A stretch of DNA of 8,294 nt from Vulcanimicrobiota bacterium (lineage in GTDB: Bacteria > Vulcanimicrobiota > Vulcanimicrobiia > Vulcanimicrobiales > Vulcanimicrobiaceae), in NCBI GenBank assembly GCA_003155175.1, contig PMFP01000078.1, forward strand, positions 54,620 to 62,913. The letters are read 5' to 3'. The notes under the pieces are model-generated. The model saw nothing but the letters and a program-made list of their open reading frames with translations. It was not told the origin of the DNA and did no database searches. How positions within the stretch are numbered: the stretch's first letter is position 1; each line of letters begins with the position of its first letter. Made by a program: the position numbers and the translations under genes. This document shows positions 7,574 through 8,294 of the stretch, piece after piece.

Positions 7574-7962
7574 TAAACCTGGGTCCTTCTCACGATCATG
7601 TGAATTACCGCACGGTTGGTCGGCACGTAGGCCGTCGCAGCGAGCGGTAGCGCGACGACGAGAATGCCGTCCGCGTACGTCGCCGTCGCGCGTTCGTACT
7701 CGACGGCGATCGGCAGATAGATTTTTTTGCAGAACTCGCCGTACGCGATCTCTTTTTGCAGAAACGAGCCGCGCCGCGAGCGCACGCGCTCCGAACGGAC
7801 GCCGGAGATGACCAGTTGCCGGTCGTCCAATTCCGCGCGCAGCGTCTCGGGGTCGGCCCCCGCGATCTCGATCGTGACGACCGCTTGCCCGAGCTCCTCG
7901 TCGACGAAAACGTCGGCGTTCGGTTCAAAACTGCGCAGTCGCGTCCTCACAACGAAGTCCAT
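7573..7962 (-). CDS. hsp20: Small heat-shock protein, Hsp20/alpha-crystallin family
   Basis: ATP-independent holdase chaperone of the cytoplasm, 129 residues. The alpha-crystallin domain runs from about residue 13 to 107: NADVFVDEE, VVTIEIAGADPETLRAEL, LVISGVRSE, YGEFCKKIYLPIAVEYERA and the family signature A-x-Y-x-D-G-I-L-x-V-x-L-P at 95-106. It is shorter than most relatives. Only about a dozen residues precede the domain, where 30-40 are common, and the tail (AYVPTNRAVIHMIVRRTQV) has no I-P-I/V motif of the kind that normally docks on a neighbouring dimer. ATG at 7962 with a purine-rich ribosome site just upstream. It is the first gene of the hsp20-lon pair; the upstream gap carries a CIRCE-like inverted repeat, suggesting heat-shock control by an HrcA-type repressor (inferred; no hrcA is in the window). 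Confidence 0.93.
   Translation of the reverse strand: MDFVVRTRLRSFEPNADVFVDEELGQAVVTIEIAGADPETLRAELDDRQLVISGVRSERVRSRRGSFLQKEIAYGEFCKKIYLPIAVEYERATATYADGILVVALPLAATAYVPTNRAVIHMIVRRTQV
7584..7590 (-). promoter_or_regulatory. Shine-Dalgarno site for lon, inside hsp20
   Basis: On the minus strand this reads AGAAGGA, a strong purine-rich match to the 16S tail, ending 10 bases before the lon GTG at 7573. It lies within the last codons of hsp20. It supports the GTG as the true lon start and means that ribosomes finishing hsp20 cover and then reach the lon start. Confidence 0.7.
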
Positions 7963-7963
7963 G

Positions 7964-7973
7964 CCTCTCCCCC
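7964..7973 (-). promoter_or_regulatory. Shine-Dalgarno site for hsp20
   Basis: Minus-strand sequence GGGGGAGAGG ends one base before the hsp20 ATG. The GGGGGA part, 5 bases from the ATG, can pair with the 16S rRNA tail. It fixes the ATG at 7962 as the start, and no longer in-frame alternative is evident. Confidence 0.65.
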
Positions 7974-7985
7974 AAACACACTATC

Positions 7986-8012
7986 TTGGCACTCGGATGC
8001 GCCGTCTGCCAG
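7986..8012. promoter_or_regulatory. CIRCE-like inverted repeat (possible HrcA operator) upstream of hsp20-lon
   Basis: On the plus strand the arms are TTGGCACTC and GTCTGCCAG, separated by exactly 9 bases. The CIRCE consensus is TTAGCACTC-N9-GAGTGCTAA: the first arm matches 8 of 9 and the second 5 of 9 (13 of 18), and the arms are complementary to each other at 6 of 9 positions. The site lies wholly in the 62-base gap between the upstream gene's stop and hsp20, ending 23 bases before the hsp20 ATG, which is where a repressor would block initiation. A weak -10-like TAGTGT sits at 7978-7983 on the minus strand. The degenerate second arm keeps confidence moderate; part of the repeat could be a hairpin at the end of the upstream transcript. 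Confidence 0.5.
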
Positions 8013-8024
8013 CGTGCCGGAGGC

Positions 8025-8294
8025 CTACATCGCTGGGTCCGGGAGACTCACGCCGACCGGCCACGCCACGCACGGGTCGAGCCGGATCTGAAGCGAGGTC
8101 ATGGCCGTGGCCGGGATCTGGACCCGGAAATACTCCTCGTATTTCGTCGCGACGCCGTATTTCATGGCCGGCGGGAAAGCCGAGATCGGCTGGTCGGGCA
8201 TGTGGGTCGCCGCCAAGACGCGGTTGATCGCCGAGGCGCTCGCGGCCGACATGTAGTCGCTCGACCGCTGGCCGAGCCAAGTCGAGCCGTCGCC
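8025..8294 (-). CDS. Unrecognised protein, C-terminal 89 residues only
   Basis: The frame is open from the window edge to a TAG at 8025-8027, so the gene's 5' part lies outside. About nine in ten codons end in G or C, matching the neighbours, which supports real coding. The visible part begins GDGSTWLGQRSSDYMSAASA, continues with an Ala-rich helical-looking stretch, then KYGVATKYEEYFRVQIPATA and a beta-like end containing one Cys (IRLDPCVAWPVGVSLPDPAM). There is no membrane segment, and I recognise no family or motif. The ATG at 8252 is in frame, but the open frame continues past it, so it is probably internal. It points the same way as hsp20, 62 bases upstream; the intervening operator-like repeat suggests separate control. 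Confidence 0.7.
   Translation of the reverse strand, partial: GDGSTWLGQRSSDYMSAASASAINRVLAATHMPDQPISAFPPAMKYGVATKYEEYFRVQIPATAMTSLQIRLDPCVAWPVGVSLPDPAM

Noticed and set aside
7722..7728. Run of seven A (minus strand) in hsp20 as a slippage or frameshift site
   Set aside because: In the reading frame it is TGC AAA AAA ATC, not an X-XXY-YYZ heptamer, and the conserved domain continues in frame on both sides.
7988..8018. GGCAC / GTGCC pairing as a terminator hairpin for the gene ending at 8025
   Set aside because: Only 5 base pairs with a 21-base loop and no T run follows on the minus strand; it overlaps the CIRCE-like repeat, which has better spacing.
8025..8252. A complete 75-residue protein starting at the ATG at 8252
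   Set aside because: The same frame stays open with good codon bias to the window edge and there is no ribosome site before the ATG, so this is more likely the end of a longer gene.
1..8294. Mobile elements, CRISPR repeats, tRNA or rRNA genes, riboswitches
   Set aside because: No direct or terminal repeats, cloverleaf, rRNA motifs or structured leaders were seen; all gaps between genes are 64 bases or shorter.

Overview
The window is bacterial chromosomal DNA of high G+C (about two thirds by eye, codon third positions mostly G or C), carrying housekeeping and stress genes packed closely. There is no sign of a phage, insertion sequence, plasmid, CRISPR array, tRNA or rRNA. The source cannot be named firmly. 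The pheT-cvpA pairing recalls the pheST-zapA-cvpA-polX-mutS2 neighbourhood of Firmicutes, but the base composition and the remaining gene order do not fit a typical Firmicute. A high-GC, deep-branching soil-type lineage such as Eremiobacterota/Vulcanimicrobiota is only a guess.

The layout is two convergent blocks. The left block reads rightwards (1-2897): almost all of pheT (phenylalanyl-tRNA synthetase beta chain, missing only a few N-terminal codons) overlaps by 4 bases with a cvpA-family membrane protein gene. The right block reads leftwards (8294 to 2906): the 3' end of an unrecognised gene, then hsp20 (small heat-shock protein), lon (ATP-dependent protease), a class V PLP aminotransferase of the alanine/serine-glyoxylate type, and a yeiH-family (UPF0324) putative sulfate/sulfite exporter. 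The blocks meet tail to tail with only 8 bases between stop codons.

The most interesting unit is hsp20-lon. The hsp20 stop and the lon GTG start share a base (TAGTG), and lon's Shine-Dalgarno lies inside the end of hsp20. The 62-base gap before hsp20 holds an imperfect inverted repeat resembling CIRCE, the HrcA repressor operator: 9-base arms, exactly 9-base spacer, 13 of 18 arm positions matching. This suggests a heat-inducible holdase-protease operon in which a chaperone that keeps damaged proteins soluble is made together with the protease that destroys them. Other points are a strongly basic C-terminal tail on Lon, an atypical Hsp20 with almost no N-terminal arm and no I-P-I tail motif, a yeiH gene whose conserved first helix is encoded upstream of every standard start codon, and a possible leaderless promoter at the aminotransferase gene.

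I found no convincing wholly new system. The regulated hsp20-lon module is the best lead.
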